64,000 nucleotides of DNA, taken from positions 32,472,423 to 32,536,422 of the forward strand of contig OZ316891.1 of assembly GCA_973895155.1 (NCBI GenBank), written 5' to 3'. Positions within the stretch are counted from its first letter, which is position 1; each line of letters starts with the position of its first letter. The position numbers were made by a program, and so were the translations under genes. This document shows positions 19,722 through 31,790 of this stretch, piece by piece. The stretch is from Marsupella aquatica (lineage: Eukaryota > Marchantiophyta). The notes beneath the pieces are model-generated. The model was not told the origin of the DNA, did not search any database, and worked only from the letters and a program-made list of their open reading frames with translations.

Positions 19722-22700
19722 TCACACTTGGTCCTCATCGGCCTCAAGGTCATCTAGGTCTGATACAATAACATCTGGCTTCTCAAAAACAATGGAACGA
19801 GAACGTGGCACATAGGTGATGACAATTGACCACTCGGTGTCTAAGGGGTATGGAATGTAGAAACATTGCTCCAAGTGTGATGGGAAAGCAAATGGTTCTG
19901 ACGTTTGCCAATGAGATGCTTGAACACTAGTGGCACTTGTCTTCAACCGTGTAAACCCACTCTCATCTTGAAGTACAGTGCAATTTTGACCAACAAGGTT
20001 CACTTTGAACCACTTGCACTTGAAGACATATTCCTCAAACTTTGAATGGTTGTCATATGATACCACCAAGATCTCCTCTATCTTCCCATAGTGTGGCACA
20101 ACATCTCTAACAATGTTCCTGTCATGGCGGCTGCTTCTGGAGTCTTGAGAAAATTCCCCTTGAACTCCACAATCAAAAGTACGACCCCTCTTCTCATAAG
20201 GGAAGAAACCCTGAAATGAACAAAACCCACAAATTTTTATTACACTGTAAAAGATACCATTAATGTAATAATCATCAAAATATGACACCTATCCCTAAAT
20301 AGCCAAAACCCACATGGCCTATGGCATAATTATAGAAGCCAACATTACAGTTATGGATGTCATTAATGATAATAGAAAGTTTTTAAACAATAGAAATAAC
20401 TAATCAAAATAAGGTCTACATGAATTAATAGAGGAAGAAAGGTTAGGTACTAGTGGACCTGAAGTGTCTCCCTTGTGTCCACATAGCCGTCTTGGATGTC
20501 ACCACTCTCAAAGGGCCATGAACAATGGTCCGAACGTCATCTGTGATGGTAGGAAAGTGGGACACATCTCCTCCTTGTGTCACCATGTCATCCAACTCAA
20601 GCAACTTTTGCTTCATATACTCATGCATCTTAGGAAAAATTCTTGCTCTTTGACTTGTTCTCTTGGCATTCTCATAAAACTCTCTCCATTTCTCCATGAT
20701 ATTACTATTACTCAACATAAATGTTGTCAACTGTGACCACTCTGTTGATGTCAACATGCGTGTTTTTGTGGCACCTGTTAAACGGTCCTCCTCCTCTTCT
20801 CTTTCCTCCATCCAAGTACGTGGACAAGTAGGATCAATGGTGGCCAAGATGTTACTACAATAAATCATACTCTTTGCTGCCAAGTATCATGTAGCTATGC
20901 TTCCCTCCACCAGTGCACGGTTACGTACATAAGCCTTCAACACCGCCATGTAACGCTCAAGCCAATACATCCATCTACAATGCACTGGACCTGCAATGGC
21001 AACCTCCCGCACAAGATGCACAAGTAAATGAACCTGACAATCAAAGAAGGAAGGAGGAAGGGCTTTCTCCAACTTGCATACCACCTCAGCTGCCAATACC
21101 TCCATCCCAGGGATCTCTTCTACATATATCTCCTTTGAGCATATCCATCTCAACAAACGACCCAATGACCAGATGGCATCTTGCACTTCTTCACTCCCTA
21201 TACCTATAATTGCCACTGGCAATATATGCTGCAATAGGCGATGATAGTCATGTGTCTTCAGATATCGTGGCCACTTGTGATTGTCCTCCATCCCAAAAGC
21301 TTTTCGAAGGTTGGCACCATAGCCTGTAGGAAACCGCATCTCTCCTATACGGTTCCAAAATTCACGTCTTTGGCCAACACTCAACACCCAAGGAGCAGAA
21401 GGACGATTCTCCACACCTGTGATAGGATCAATTGTCACCCAAACATCTGGATGCATTTTCATCTCCTCGCATGCCTCCCTAAAATTAGTGTCCTTCTCCC
21501 CATAAAAATGCTTTATCAAAGCCTTCCCCCCACATTTCCCTCTATGTGCATGGGGTCTAAAAGATGGCGGATCTTCAACTCAGACCAATAGGGCAAAGTG
21601 GCTAGTATACTCCACCTGGTCAAACCTGTCCTATCAAAGGTGAAGGAATCATTTGGGTCTGCCACCCTATCAGCTAGTGACTTCCAATGTGCAAAACTTG
21701 TTGCATCAGGAATTTCACGCTCATCACCAAATGGCATGTCAAAGGAGGAGAATAGAAGTGGGTCAAACCTCATCTCATGCCCCATGGGAAGAAACTTTGT
21801 ATGCCCAATATAAACAATCTTTCTAATCCATGAACAATATGTGGCCATGTCCTCTAAGCTTGGGCCACAAGTAGAGTAAGCTTTGTACCCCTGAGTTTGC
21901 AATCCAGAGACAAAACCAAACCCTGCTTACATAGAAGAAATCAAACCATGCAAACTTTATGTTAGAGTTGTCACATGAGAAACATCAATAGGAACTACAC
22001 ATTATTGAAGGGTTGCAAATGGCATGGAAGTCATCTTACCAGGATAGTCACGCATTGTCCAACAAATGATCCCTCTCAATTGAAAGACACGTGGAAAACC
22101 TCCTGTAATTTTCCTGCCATCATATGCCCACACTCCATTCCATAATTTTTGAAGTTCTCCAACCAATAGTGCCAAGTAAGTGTCAAAGTTCTTCACCTTT
22201 TTTGGACCTGGGATAATCAAAGACAATAAAAGGAACCCCTTCTTCATGGATAGCCATGGTGGGAGGTTATAATTCATGACAACCACAGGCCAAACTGATG
22301 TAGGTTGCCCCTTTCCTCCAAGTGAATGAGGGCTAACTCCATCAGATGCCAATCCTAGCCTCACATGGCGAGGATCATGTGCAAAGTCTGGCCATGTTGC
22401 CTCAATATGTTTGTGAGCAGGGGAGTCAACTGGCAACCGCATGACACCAGACTCTGATCGATGAGTCTTATGCCATACCATCAACTCTGCCAAGTCAGAA
22501 CACCGATACATGTGCAACAACCGAGGAATGATGGGAAACCAACGAACAACCTTCCTTGGCACCTTCTTTGTTAGCATGTTGGGGTCATAGCGAGGCTCAT
22601 CACATGTTGTACATTGTGTCATGTTTGCATTGGCCCCATGAAATAACATGCAATCATTCACACATGCATGAACAATATGATATTCCATGCCAATAGATGA

Positions 22701-23213
22701 GAGAACACTCTTTGCCTCCTTCCAAGTTGCTGGCAACACATTCTCAGTGGGCAACATAAGGTCATGGCAAAGTGCAAACATATCAGATAACAAGACATTG
22801 CTTGCCTTGTGTTTGGCCTGTAGGTTCATCAACCCCAAGATGGCTGAAAGACGACTCAAACGAGCACCCTCATAGATAGGTGTTTGGGCATGTTCCTCTG
22901 CTTCTTCCCATTGGCGTTGTCCCTCAGGGGTATGTCTTGGGCGTGGATCATTGGGGGGCACCTGCCCTTCATTGGGAAGGTCATCACCAAGGTTGTCGGC
23001 ACCAAACCAATCAACCATAAAGTCATCCATGGCTCTATCCTGGTCATCAGTTACTTGTTCATCCGTCCAAGGTACCTCTTCATCAGGGTTACTGCTTCCA
23101 CTAGCACTTGATGAGGAGTGTGACTCTAATCCATGTCCTTCTTCTGGCATACCCATTTCTCGATATGTTGCTCTCAATCTCCGTGGTAACATATTTGGAG
23201 AGGGTCGCACATT
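19722..23213 (-). pseudogene. TNP2-type CACTA transposase, broken
   Basis: Exons on the minus strand: 23213 to about 22042 (acceptor TTTTTAG, donor GTAAGATG), about 21902 to 20443, and about 20288 to 19722. The first holds the TNP2 core: LVVMHDLM-like start (FALCHDLMLPTENVLPATW), CVNDCMLFHGANANMTQC and CTTCDEPRYD, RLLHMYRCSDLAELMVWH, LGLASDGVSPHSLGGKG, VVVMNYNLPPWLSMKKGF. The second has HLLDPMHIEGN and the DUF4218 region (LPPSFFDCQVHLLVHLVREV, PVHCRWMYWLERYM). The last matches DUF4216 (EEILVVSYDNHSKFEEYVFK). It would cut and join the CACTA ends. It is inactive as read: a frameshift in a G run (+ strand C run near 21525) and a TGA at 20887 where the family has GYLA. Confidence 0.88.
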
Positions 23214-23388
23214 CTAAAAACAAAGCAAACAATTGAAAGTTATATTGCAAAGAGAACACACACAAAAATGGGCTAGGGGTGTGCAAAAATGAAATAATAT
23301 TGGTTGTGGTGCAAATACAAAATGTGGCCAAAGGCATATGTAGTGTCCTTTGATATACAACATACCACCTATGACCCTTAACTTAACC

Positions 23389-24541
23389 CTAATCCCACTC
23401 ATAGTGAGTAAATAACTCATCCCCTGAGTTAATGGTCCTTGTTGCTACAACTAGGCAATGGTCATGATGATATGTCTGGCCATAAGGTGCTGGCGGAGGA
23501 CCCTCAATGAAAACCCACTCACAATTTTGCCTACGTTTAGGGCGAGTCCCCACGGTACTGTTTATGAAACCAACAATATTCCCAGTCCGTATGGGGTCCC
23601 CATCTATGACACGCTGCTCACTATACCTTCTAGTGTTTCCATCAAAAGTATCCATGTCCAATGCATAAGTCTTCCACTCAGGGTGTTGTGCAAGGATCAT
23701 GTTCCAATATCTTCTGTTGTAGATGGGTCCACCATAAGGAAACAAAGTAGGCCCCTCTCGGCCGCGTCCACCTCTACCACTCTCGGCGTCCACAATGATG
23801 TCCTCACAGGCAAAAACTCCATAGCCATGTCTATCCCCAAGTGTGGAAGGTTTGATAACCCAACGTCTACCCCAAACCTCTACCTCCGCACCGTAGGAAA
23901 GCTGTTGTGGCAAACCAAAAGTCTCAGGATCCCAGTCCTTGATGACAGGGACACATCTGCCAGTGAACTCACAATCACCCCACCGACCCGTAACCACTGC
24001 CTTGTACAAATCAGTATCCCCTCGGGCCTGCCTCTTGGAACGCTTTCTCCCTCTTGGGACAATAGCCTCAACCCCAACTTCCCTAGGACTGGTGGGCCTT
24101 GCCGCTAGACCCAAGGCTTTTGAGAATGCATTGCCTATAGCATCTAGAACACCTTGTGATGGGACATAGGGTGCTTGTGCCGCAGGTCTAGGCCTATTGG
24201 ATACCTATTCCACCGAAACCAAAACAAACAAAAGTAGGTGTGAAATTGCAAACCTTCAACCATTGAGTAATGGGAATAGGGTAGGAAAACTAAGGCATAA
24301 CACTTACCATATGAGATGAAGAAGCCCCTGCCGTATGACGTCCACAACGCCCATATCTCTCAATATGTTGGGCACATATGTAAGATTTTTGGGAAACCTG
24401 ACCCACACATCTGGAACATTCACAAAGTTGACGGGGTGGACTGCGAGGAGGAGGTGCGGTCGTGTGATGTTGAGGTGGAGGTGGTGTATCTTCATCAGAG
24501 GAGGACGAGTCTGTGGTGGAGATTTCAAAAGATGAAGACAT
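23389..24541 (-). CDS. SET-domain protein carried in the CACTA element
   Basis: Two exons, 24541-24308 (donor ATG/GTAAGT) and 24204-23389 (acceptor GGAATAG), phase 0, give a 349-residue protein with no internal stop. Exon 1 is Ser/Pro-rich and ends in a Cys/His cluster (CECSRCVGQVSQKSYICAQH), like the N-terminal zinc motif of TNP2 proteins. Exon 2 has the SET pattern: WVIKPSTLGDRHGYGVFACE, GNIVGFINSTVG (in place of RFxNHSC), then NCEWVF, and DHCLVVATRTINSGDELFTH with YEWD at the end (compare GEELxxDY). SET proteins methylate lysines of histones or other proteins using SAM. The NHS motif is changed to INS, so activity is uncertain. It is read in the same direction as the transposase, 176 bp upstream of its main exon. 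Confidence 0.75.
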
Positions 24542-25840
24542 ATCCCTTGTAACAAGATATAATTAAAATGGGCATGTTATGACCAAAACATACCACAAAA
24601 TGATATAAATCAAAGTTCCCAAATAATGATGACAAGAAACCCAAACCAAAATGACCATAGCAATAAAAAAGGTACCTTTATGAGACCCGGGCTCAGCAGT
24701 GCCAATAGGTCTTGTGGCTCTAAGATAATTAATGAACCCAATCTGAAAGTATGAGGGAAAAGCTGCAACCATTCCATGTATATGTAAGCACAATAATCTG
24801 GACCAGACAAGAACAAAAAACCCTATATACATGTCCCCTTTATACATAGTGGCAACCAAAAGTGTTAAGTACATGAAAGGAACACTTTAGCCGATCATGC
24901 AATGTTTACCTTTCAGATGCTCGGGCTCTCACAATGCATATGCATTAGTATCAAATCATCAAAAAGTGCCGCACCCTGCAAGCTATCATATATTCCTCTC
25001 CTTTGTTAGCAAAACCCACGCCAATCCCCTTTTGATTCATAAACCCAATGAACCTCTCTTAAACCCAAAAGGCTGCAATATAAATCTCATGAAACCTTGC
25101 TTTGTCTTATCCAAACCTTCAACCCCAAACCGCATCCTACCTATTAAACCTAAATCTGACTTACACACAAACCCAAACCTTTCTTCAACCCTAGAGACCT
25201 TTCTATTTAAAAACCCCAAACCCTAAAACCCTAAACCCAAACCTTACTTATTTCTTGTAAACCAAATCCCACACCTTTATTATTTCTTCTAAACTAATGT
25301 AAACCCAAACCTTAGCCTAAACCAACACCATACATAACCCATTAACCTGAAATCTGCCTAACCCTGCAAACCCGCCTTCAACTATTATCTAACACCCAAA
25401 ACATGGCCAAAAAGCATTCCAAATATGAGTATAGAGGGGTCCACTTCACCTTTGAAAAAAACCCTTTCAAATGAAGCCAACATTCCCCCAGGACGAGTTG
25501 CCAATGTCTTGCGAAGCCGCTTCCTTCGCAAATACCATCACAAATTAGAATTGAGGTTTGCGAAGCTGCTGCTTTCGCACGACCTTCAGAAAAACAGAGC
25601 CCGAGAGCATTTCTACGAGAGAGCGAAGGTGTTGCAAAGCCTTTCACGTCGCAATGGTTTCGCAAAATTGAGAAACTATATGCGAAACAAGAAGAATCGC
25701 AAATTGCAAAACGGGTTGCTTTGCAAGTCTTTCCCGCTTGTACTTTTGCACTCGGCCGCGGCGTACTCAGCGGCATTTGACAAATTTCAAGCGTAGGGAG
25801 GGAGAAGGGAGCTCGCGCGCGCTCGGGGGGTGGCTTGGCT
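24542..25840. promoter_or_regulatory. Divergent intergenic region of the CACTA element
   Basis: This 1.3-kb stretch lies between the start of the SET/TNP2 unit (minus) and the second gene (plus). It has no convincing gene. 24980-25370 is pyrimidine-rich with telobox-like AAACCCTAA near 25199-25245. 25490-25760 has a dense cluster of TTGCGAA/TTCGCAAA motifs of the same type as the element's ends. It is the natural place for a bidirectional promoter. Confidence 0.55.
25490..25760. repeat. Internal cluster of the CACTA subterminal motif
   Basis: Copies of TTGCGAAG, TTCGCAAA, TTTCGCA and ATCGCAAAT in both orientations, ending about 80 bp before the ATG of the plus-strand gene. The motif is the same as at the two ends of the transposon. 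Confidence 0.75.
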
Positions 25841-26211
25841 ATGGATTCCAGTGGAGCAAATGGAGGTGATGGGGCAGGGGTGAGTGACAGTGGCAATGGG
25901 AATGAAGGCAATGGGGAGCAGGAGAGGAATCGATGGACCGATTTGATGGCTGAGCACCTCAATGCAGCACAGTTGAGCCACTTAGATTTGACTACACCAG
26001 CAAGGATTGCTTCTTTGAGTGCAATCCTTGGGCAAGCCTTGCAAACGGGAGTAGATGTAGGGAACATTGCAAGGGAGGAGGAGCAAAGGAGTGCAGCTCA
26101 ACAGAAGGCAAGAGAGAAGAAGCGTAAGAAGGAGGAGAGGGCCAAGGTAGGAGTAGTCTCACCTGCTGCCCTAGAAAAGAAGAGGAGGAGAGAGGAACGA
26201 GATGAGATAAG

Positions 26212-26216
26212 AGCAC
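26212..26216 (+). repeat. Left target-site duplication AGCAC
   Basis: Five bases identical to 30794-30798 on the other side of the solo LTR; length as made by Ty3 integrases. Confidence 0.9.
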
Positions 26217-29200
26217 TGTGGTGCGTCCCATGGCTCCCTAAACCCAAGAAACCCCCCCAGCACAAGCCGATTCCCACAGGTTTTGCGCTTGGCGGGGCCG
26301 TTTCCGTGGCTTAGCGGCATGGGACGCTGCTAACTTCTTCCTCTACATCTATTAACATTTTACACACATATACTGGACAGATCCTTCATCGGGTCATGAG
26401 ATATGAAGCCGGCCTACTCTAGGCCTTCCCTTATCTTTCTCTCCTTCTGGTTAGGTATATTTGGATTTCGCCGCCGGAATGATCCCCAATAGGCTTGGTT
26501 AAGCCGCTAAGACCTCTCTCAGCTCGACACATCCAACTCTCACTCCCTTGCTTACCTTCCTTTCCCTATTAGTTGATGTGGGCACTCTTCACACAAGTTA
26601 ATGCGACACACAAATAGTAAAATGACTCCTTCTGACTGAGTCATACCATGCACTTGCCATACAAACAGTACATCTCATACACAAGCTCTGCGAACTAAGC
26701 CGTGAGGCCAACTCTATTCAGCTCTTAGGCATGAGGAAACATGAATATACACAAGGTCACGGTATGACTAACCGAGAGCTTCTCTTACTACTTGATCCCA
26801 GCCCGGCTGGTGCAAACTAAAAACTTGCTAAAGAAGAGGCCCTGAGCTCCCCGCAGCCTAGGTATTTATCCTGGTAGCGGATCCGCCTAATTCTTTGCAG
26901 CGTAAGCCTAATCTACCTAACAGTAATCTACCTGTCCGGAGCTACCTATGTACAGCAAGGCAAGGGCACAAGTGTTGCTCCTACCAGTGGAACCGCAATC
27001 CCACTAAGCTAAGTGTCAGGGCCACTCCTGGTCCTGATCCTAATCTTAAACCTGGAGATCAGCGCCCGGCCCACTCACGCCTCCTACCTCCACGTCCGCC
27101 CTTCCTAAAAGGAACGGCGCCCTTGCACCGTCACGATACCGGTGGTGGATCCTCAATGGACGCCCCCAATGCTTCCTCCTCAGCCACTGCCGTTGGCCCG
27201 CCTACTGACAGATTACCTGCCCTTGACCGAGTCAACTCTCCCTCGGCCTGACTGGGTCCATCTTCGGCTTCGGCCTCGACACCGGCCTCGGCAATACCCA
27301 CGGCTTCGGCTTCAGCCACTCCCACGGCTTCGGCTTCACCTTCTTCTAGGGTAGTTGGATCCTTAGCCGTGACCCTGTCTGGGGTCGGTGCTGGGTCTAC
27401 CTCCTTGGTCACCACGGCCTGTGGAGTCGTATTACTCCTTGACCCAGAAGGTTTCCGCTTCTTCTTCATTGCCGGCTCGGCAGCTGGTCCCTTCCCCTTC
27501 CCACTTACTTTCAGCACTGGTGCAGGTGGCGCGGTTTGTTCTTCGGCCAGTACCACTCCTGGTAACTGGTTCGCCCCAACGGGAGATGGACTTGCTGCAG
27601 CTAAGCATTTAAATACTGCGGCTTGTTTCTTTAGCCGCTCTGTTTGGTTGTCGGCCCGCCGCTGTAGGTTCTCCATCTTCCTCGTGATTTCCTCCAACTC
27701 CTCTTGGGTCTCATCCAGGTCCTTACGTGCCCCCTCCAGCTCTCTGTGGGCTTCCTCCTGCTCTTTGTGGGCTTCTTCCAATTCCTTCTTCAAGGTAGCC
27801 CTCTCCTCCTGGGTTGCTCTTAGCTCTTTGTCGAGCTCTGTCACGATTTCAGACTCCATTTTATCCATCTTGGCATAAGTCTGACCGAGCATATCGTCCT
27901 TCTCCTTTAGGTCGGCTTTGAAGCTGGCCGTTAGGGATGCAAGCTCTTGCTGCAGCGCAATAATCCCTTGATAGGATTTCCCTAACTCGGCCTCCTTCTG
28001 CTGAAGGGCTCCGCGGCTTTTCTCGAGCTCCCCCTTCAACGCCCATTCCTTTCTTTGGGTCTCCGCCATGACCCGGTTGTTGACTGCTATATGGGCCTCC
28101 TCTGCGTTTCTCAGCTCCTTCTTCCATTTCTCCCTGTCCTTGATTGCATCGGCCAATTCTCCCTGGGCCTGAGTCAGTTTATCCTTGATAATCTGACTAT
28201 CCGCCTGCGCTATGTCCAACTGCCCCTGCATGATATTTAGCTCATGCCGTTTAATCCGTAGCTCATCTTGGGCTTTCTTGGCTGTCCTTAGATCTTCAAT
28301 CTCGGCTTCCATCCTCCTAAGCCGCCGGATGACCTCGTCCTTCTTGCTTCTCTCTAAAGCCACCGCTTCTTCTAATTGGTGCTTCTCCAACTGCTCCCTA
28401 TGGAAAAAGGGTCCTACCTCCAACTCCTCCCCAAAGATGCCGAGCGCAAGTTCCCCACACATCTCACCATACTCCATGGCTCTATTCTTAGCGTAGGTGG
28501 AGTAAGTAGAAGTGATCGGCATCACCCAACGCGGCCTCTGCTCCCAAGCCGTCTTGCGGATCTCTTCAATCGTGGCTAGAGGTTTGCTTCCTTTTTTGGC
28601 TAGCCGCCTGATGTCCTCCGGCCAATCTCCTCCTGGTAAATCCTTTTCCCTAGCCAGGGCTGCCTCCTCTCCCTGCCTGATTCGCTCCTGAAATTCCTGC
28701 ACTGTCTGTTTTATGCCGTCAAAGCTCGGGGGAGCAACATCTGGTGGAGGAGACTCAGGGCTACTCTGCTGGTTGGGGTCCCCTCGTACTACCCTTGGAA
28801 GTGTGGGGATAAACCAGCCACAGGTCCTTACTCCTGGAACGTGATGGTCCGACCCATAGCCGGAGTTATCATGGCCGCAGTCCTCCACTGCCTCCTCTAC
28901 TTCTTCTACTTCCGGCTTCTCCCTCTCTTCTTCGTTGGTAGGAGCTTCCAGCAATTCTGCCTCAGATTCAGAGCTTGAGACTCCGGTAGAGGGGTTTTCC
29001 CTTCTAAGTCTGCTTAAGTTGACCTCTGGGGCAGTGTCCTGCATTGTTGCCGTTGTCGTTGTCGTTGTCGTTGCCGATCTCCTTTCTTTCTCCAGTAGTT
29101 TCAGCAGATTCTGCATGCCTGGTTGCTGCATCGGCAAGTTTTCCTTCCTTGGCTTAAACACCTGCTCAATCGTAGGGCTAACAGGTGGTTGAGGCTTTTC

Positions 29201-30793
29201 TGCTACCAGCCTCGGTGCTGGAGCTTCCTCGGGTGCCCTTACCTGCAGGGGAAGTACTGGGGCAAAGGTCTGACCTCTGGCATACCGGCACAACAGCGGC
29301 ATGTGATAGCCAAGCCGCGACACGCTCCCCATGCCGATTACCTGCTGCTCCTCCTTTAGGATCTTCTTCAATTGGTTGAGGAGGTAGCCGTTGTAGTCCC
29401 GGCTTGGGTCTGGCCTTTCTGCCAGATAGACTTGTGCCTTGCCGATCTCCGCTCTCGGCAAGTTATAATGCATGGTTACCCGCAAGAAGTCGATCATCTC
29501 TCCTATGTGCGGGTTGGTGCAGGTGTTTCTGAAGAAGCCATTCTTCGTTGATGGTCCGGGAAACGACCGGAACTCCTTGTCAGGCAAGGTCTTCCTGGTA
29601 TCAACCTTGGTCTTATTGCCTATCGGCAAGCCAAACACTTCGGCAATTACCTTGGGAGTAAGATAGAAATCCTTCCCATATATTCTCGTGCAATTGGTCT
29701 CGGGTTCCCATGACCCCACGAATTCTAATAGGTCTGAATCCGGTACCTCCGGCTTCAGCCATGGTAATCTTACAAAGGCCTCTAAGCCAGATCCGGCCAT
29801 GAAGCCTTGGTACATCTTGGTCTGCATGGCCGTAAAGCATGCATCCTCCTCCCTTGCAAAATGTAGTTGCACCTCCACCGGTAGAGTTGCCGCCCAGCCC
29901 TTCCAGGTGTCATCCCTGGTTGGAATGGCTTTAATGGGATCGACCTCCTCTACTTCGGCTTCTCCTTGCCTCCTGCTCTGCTGTTCGGCTGGCTTCGTTG
30001 GTGCCGCCGACCTCGTTCTTTTGGCCGGGGTGGTTTCATCGTTGACGGCTCCCTTCCTCTTCATCTCGGCTGCCGTGGAGGTTTCTCCTAACACCGTTGC
30101 CCGGTTCCACCTTTCTGTGCTACCCTTCAATTCCCAGTGTATGTCGTTGCAGTTCTTGATGGCCTCTCGAATGCCGATGATTTTGTCTTTGCAAAACAGA
30201 AGATCGTCGAGCTGATTGGAAGTAGGCGTCCACAAGAACTCGGCCTTGATAAGTTCGCCTCCTAAGAAAGCCGTTTTCTGCAGCTCCCACAATCGAGCGA
30301 GCTCCTATCATTCTCGAGCTGCCCTTTCTGATTCTTCGTCCTTGTAAGTCTTGATGTACTCAGTTGCCCGTTCGAACAGGCATCCCCAGAAATGTGCCGC
30401 TTGATTGACGTTGCTCATACGCTCCTTAGGTCGATCGTCGGTATCTACTCTCTCCCCGAGTGCTTGCCTAAATAGCTGACAGTAGTTGGCCTCCCGTAGT
30501 CGTCTGCCTAGTTCGTGCTCGCAAATGAGCCACAATCTTCTGCGAGCGCTCCTTACCCCTCTCCTCTTCCGGCCCTTCCTCCCGTTGATCCTTCCCAGCC
30601 GCCGATGCTTAGCGCGCCCTAACCCTAATCGAGTTTTCACCCCCAGTGTTTTTACCTCCGGCCTCGGCCCGGGTTCCATAGTTGCCCCTAATTATTTATA
30701 TTTTCTTGTTTTGTCCCTATGCTAAGGTGTTTCCAGGGTGTATTCTTGCTTTACCTACTTAACTGGCCGAGTGATTCCTGGCTAGGCATCACA
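26217..30793 (-). mobile_element. Solo LTR of the element A family, 4577 bp
   Basis: It starts TGTGGTGCG and ends GGCATCACA (plus strand), the same termini as the LTR of element A, and is flanked by AGCAC on both sides. No internal region, primer-binding site or second LTR is present, so it is either a solo LTR left by LTR-LTR recombination or a stand-alone mobile unit with TGTG/CACA ends. It is the more complete LTR copy: it has about 250 bp at 30450-30710 that are missing from element A. Confidence 0.92.
27131..30679 (-). pseudogene. ORF inside LTR, copy 2: 1053-residue frame plus N-terminal part
   Basis: The main frame (27131-30292) has 1053 residues with no stop. The same frame extends upstream (30308-30679) through two adjacent stops (TGA TAG, at about 30303-30308) where copy 1 has CGA CAG, so the original ORF was near 1150-1180 residues. 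The N-terminal extension is Arg-rich. The globular region has IYGKDFYLTPKVIAEVFGLP and YNGYLLNQLKKILKEEQQVI. A coiled coil of some 250 residues follows (about 600-860), then basic KKKRKPSGSR and Ala/Glu/Gly repeats. No protease, reverse transcriptase or integrase motif is present. Copies 1 and 2 differ mostly by substitutions, and each has its own stops, which suggests the frame was kept open until recently. Confidence 0.8.
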
Positions 30794-30798
30794 AGCAC
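30794..30798 (+). repeat. Right target-site duplication AGCAC
   Basis: Matches 26212-26216. Confidence 0.9.
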
Positions 30799-31589
30799 AG
30801 CGGGAGGAGCAGCGAAAGAAGGAGGAAGAGAGGAAGAAGCTGCCTATGATTGCCTTGATCGAAGGCATTCCTACTGAACTGGCCTACACCGGGGCAAAGA
30901 GCACTATCAGGCTTATGGTGCGCTCCAATTTTGCACGAGGAAGTGGGGGAAACTCAGCAAGGCAGACCAGAAGAAAGGAATGAGTCAAATCAAAGATTCA
31001 TTTCGAAACGGAGCAAAGATTGATGAACAGTGGCTTGCAGATAGAATTTCCAATTCAATGTCTCAAGCACGGTACCATGATAGGAAGAAGGTAAGGGTCT
31101 ACCTGGCAAACTTGGAGGAGTACAGAAACATGAGGAGGCCACTGCAATTCACTGAGGACATGTGGAATGCCTTTTACAAAGTGGAGGTGCAGATGAGAGC
31201 TGCCAGGAACCTTCTCTTCTGGAAGGAGATGGAAACCAAGGCACAGAAGGCCGGGAAGTCCGACCGAGAGCTCAAGGCAATGGCTGAGAAAGTGTCTCAC
31301 ATGCAGCACATTGTGGATGAAGTGGGTGCACCACCCCAAAAATTCATCCTTGCAGCTGAGCGAGTCAGCAAACGGCCCAAGACCACGCACAAGATGGGCC
31401 AAGGTGGACTTCCCGGCCTCAAAGCACACTTTGTGAGTGGGCCCTCTCCTCTCCTCCCCTGCTTCTGTTTCCTTGCTTTCAATTGCTATCCAAACCTGCA
31501 ATGCCCCCCTGCATACCTCTTGTTTCTTTCTTACGGCTTGCCTTGTACTTTAGGTCACCCTGACACATTGCGTGCCTTAGAGATTTCTC

Positions 31590-31790
31590 GGAATTTTTTA
31601 AAAACAGAGTTTGCAAAGCTTTTGCGATGCGGGTTGCTTTGCAAATGTTTCGCAAAGTCTATCATGGCATTTTTTAAAGTTGTAAATGCGAAGCTATTGC
31701 GAAATAATTCGCTTCGCAAACTACTTCGCAAACAGCCAATTTATTTGAATTTGCGAAGTGGGGAGTTTTGCAAGTGTGTATTATGTTTAA
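31590..31790. repeat. Intron cluster of the CACTA subterminal motif
   Basis: Another dense group of TTTGCAAAG, TTGCGAAA, TTCGCAAAC motifs in both orientations, within the likely intron (31433 to about 31930) of the plus-strand CACTA gene. Confidence 0.65.
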
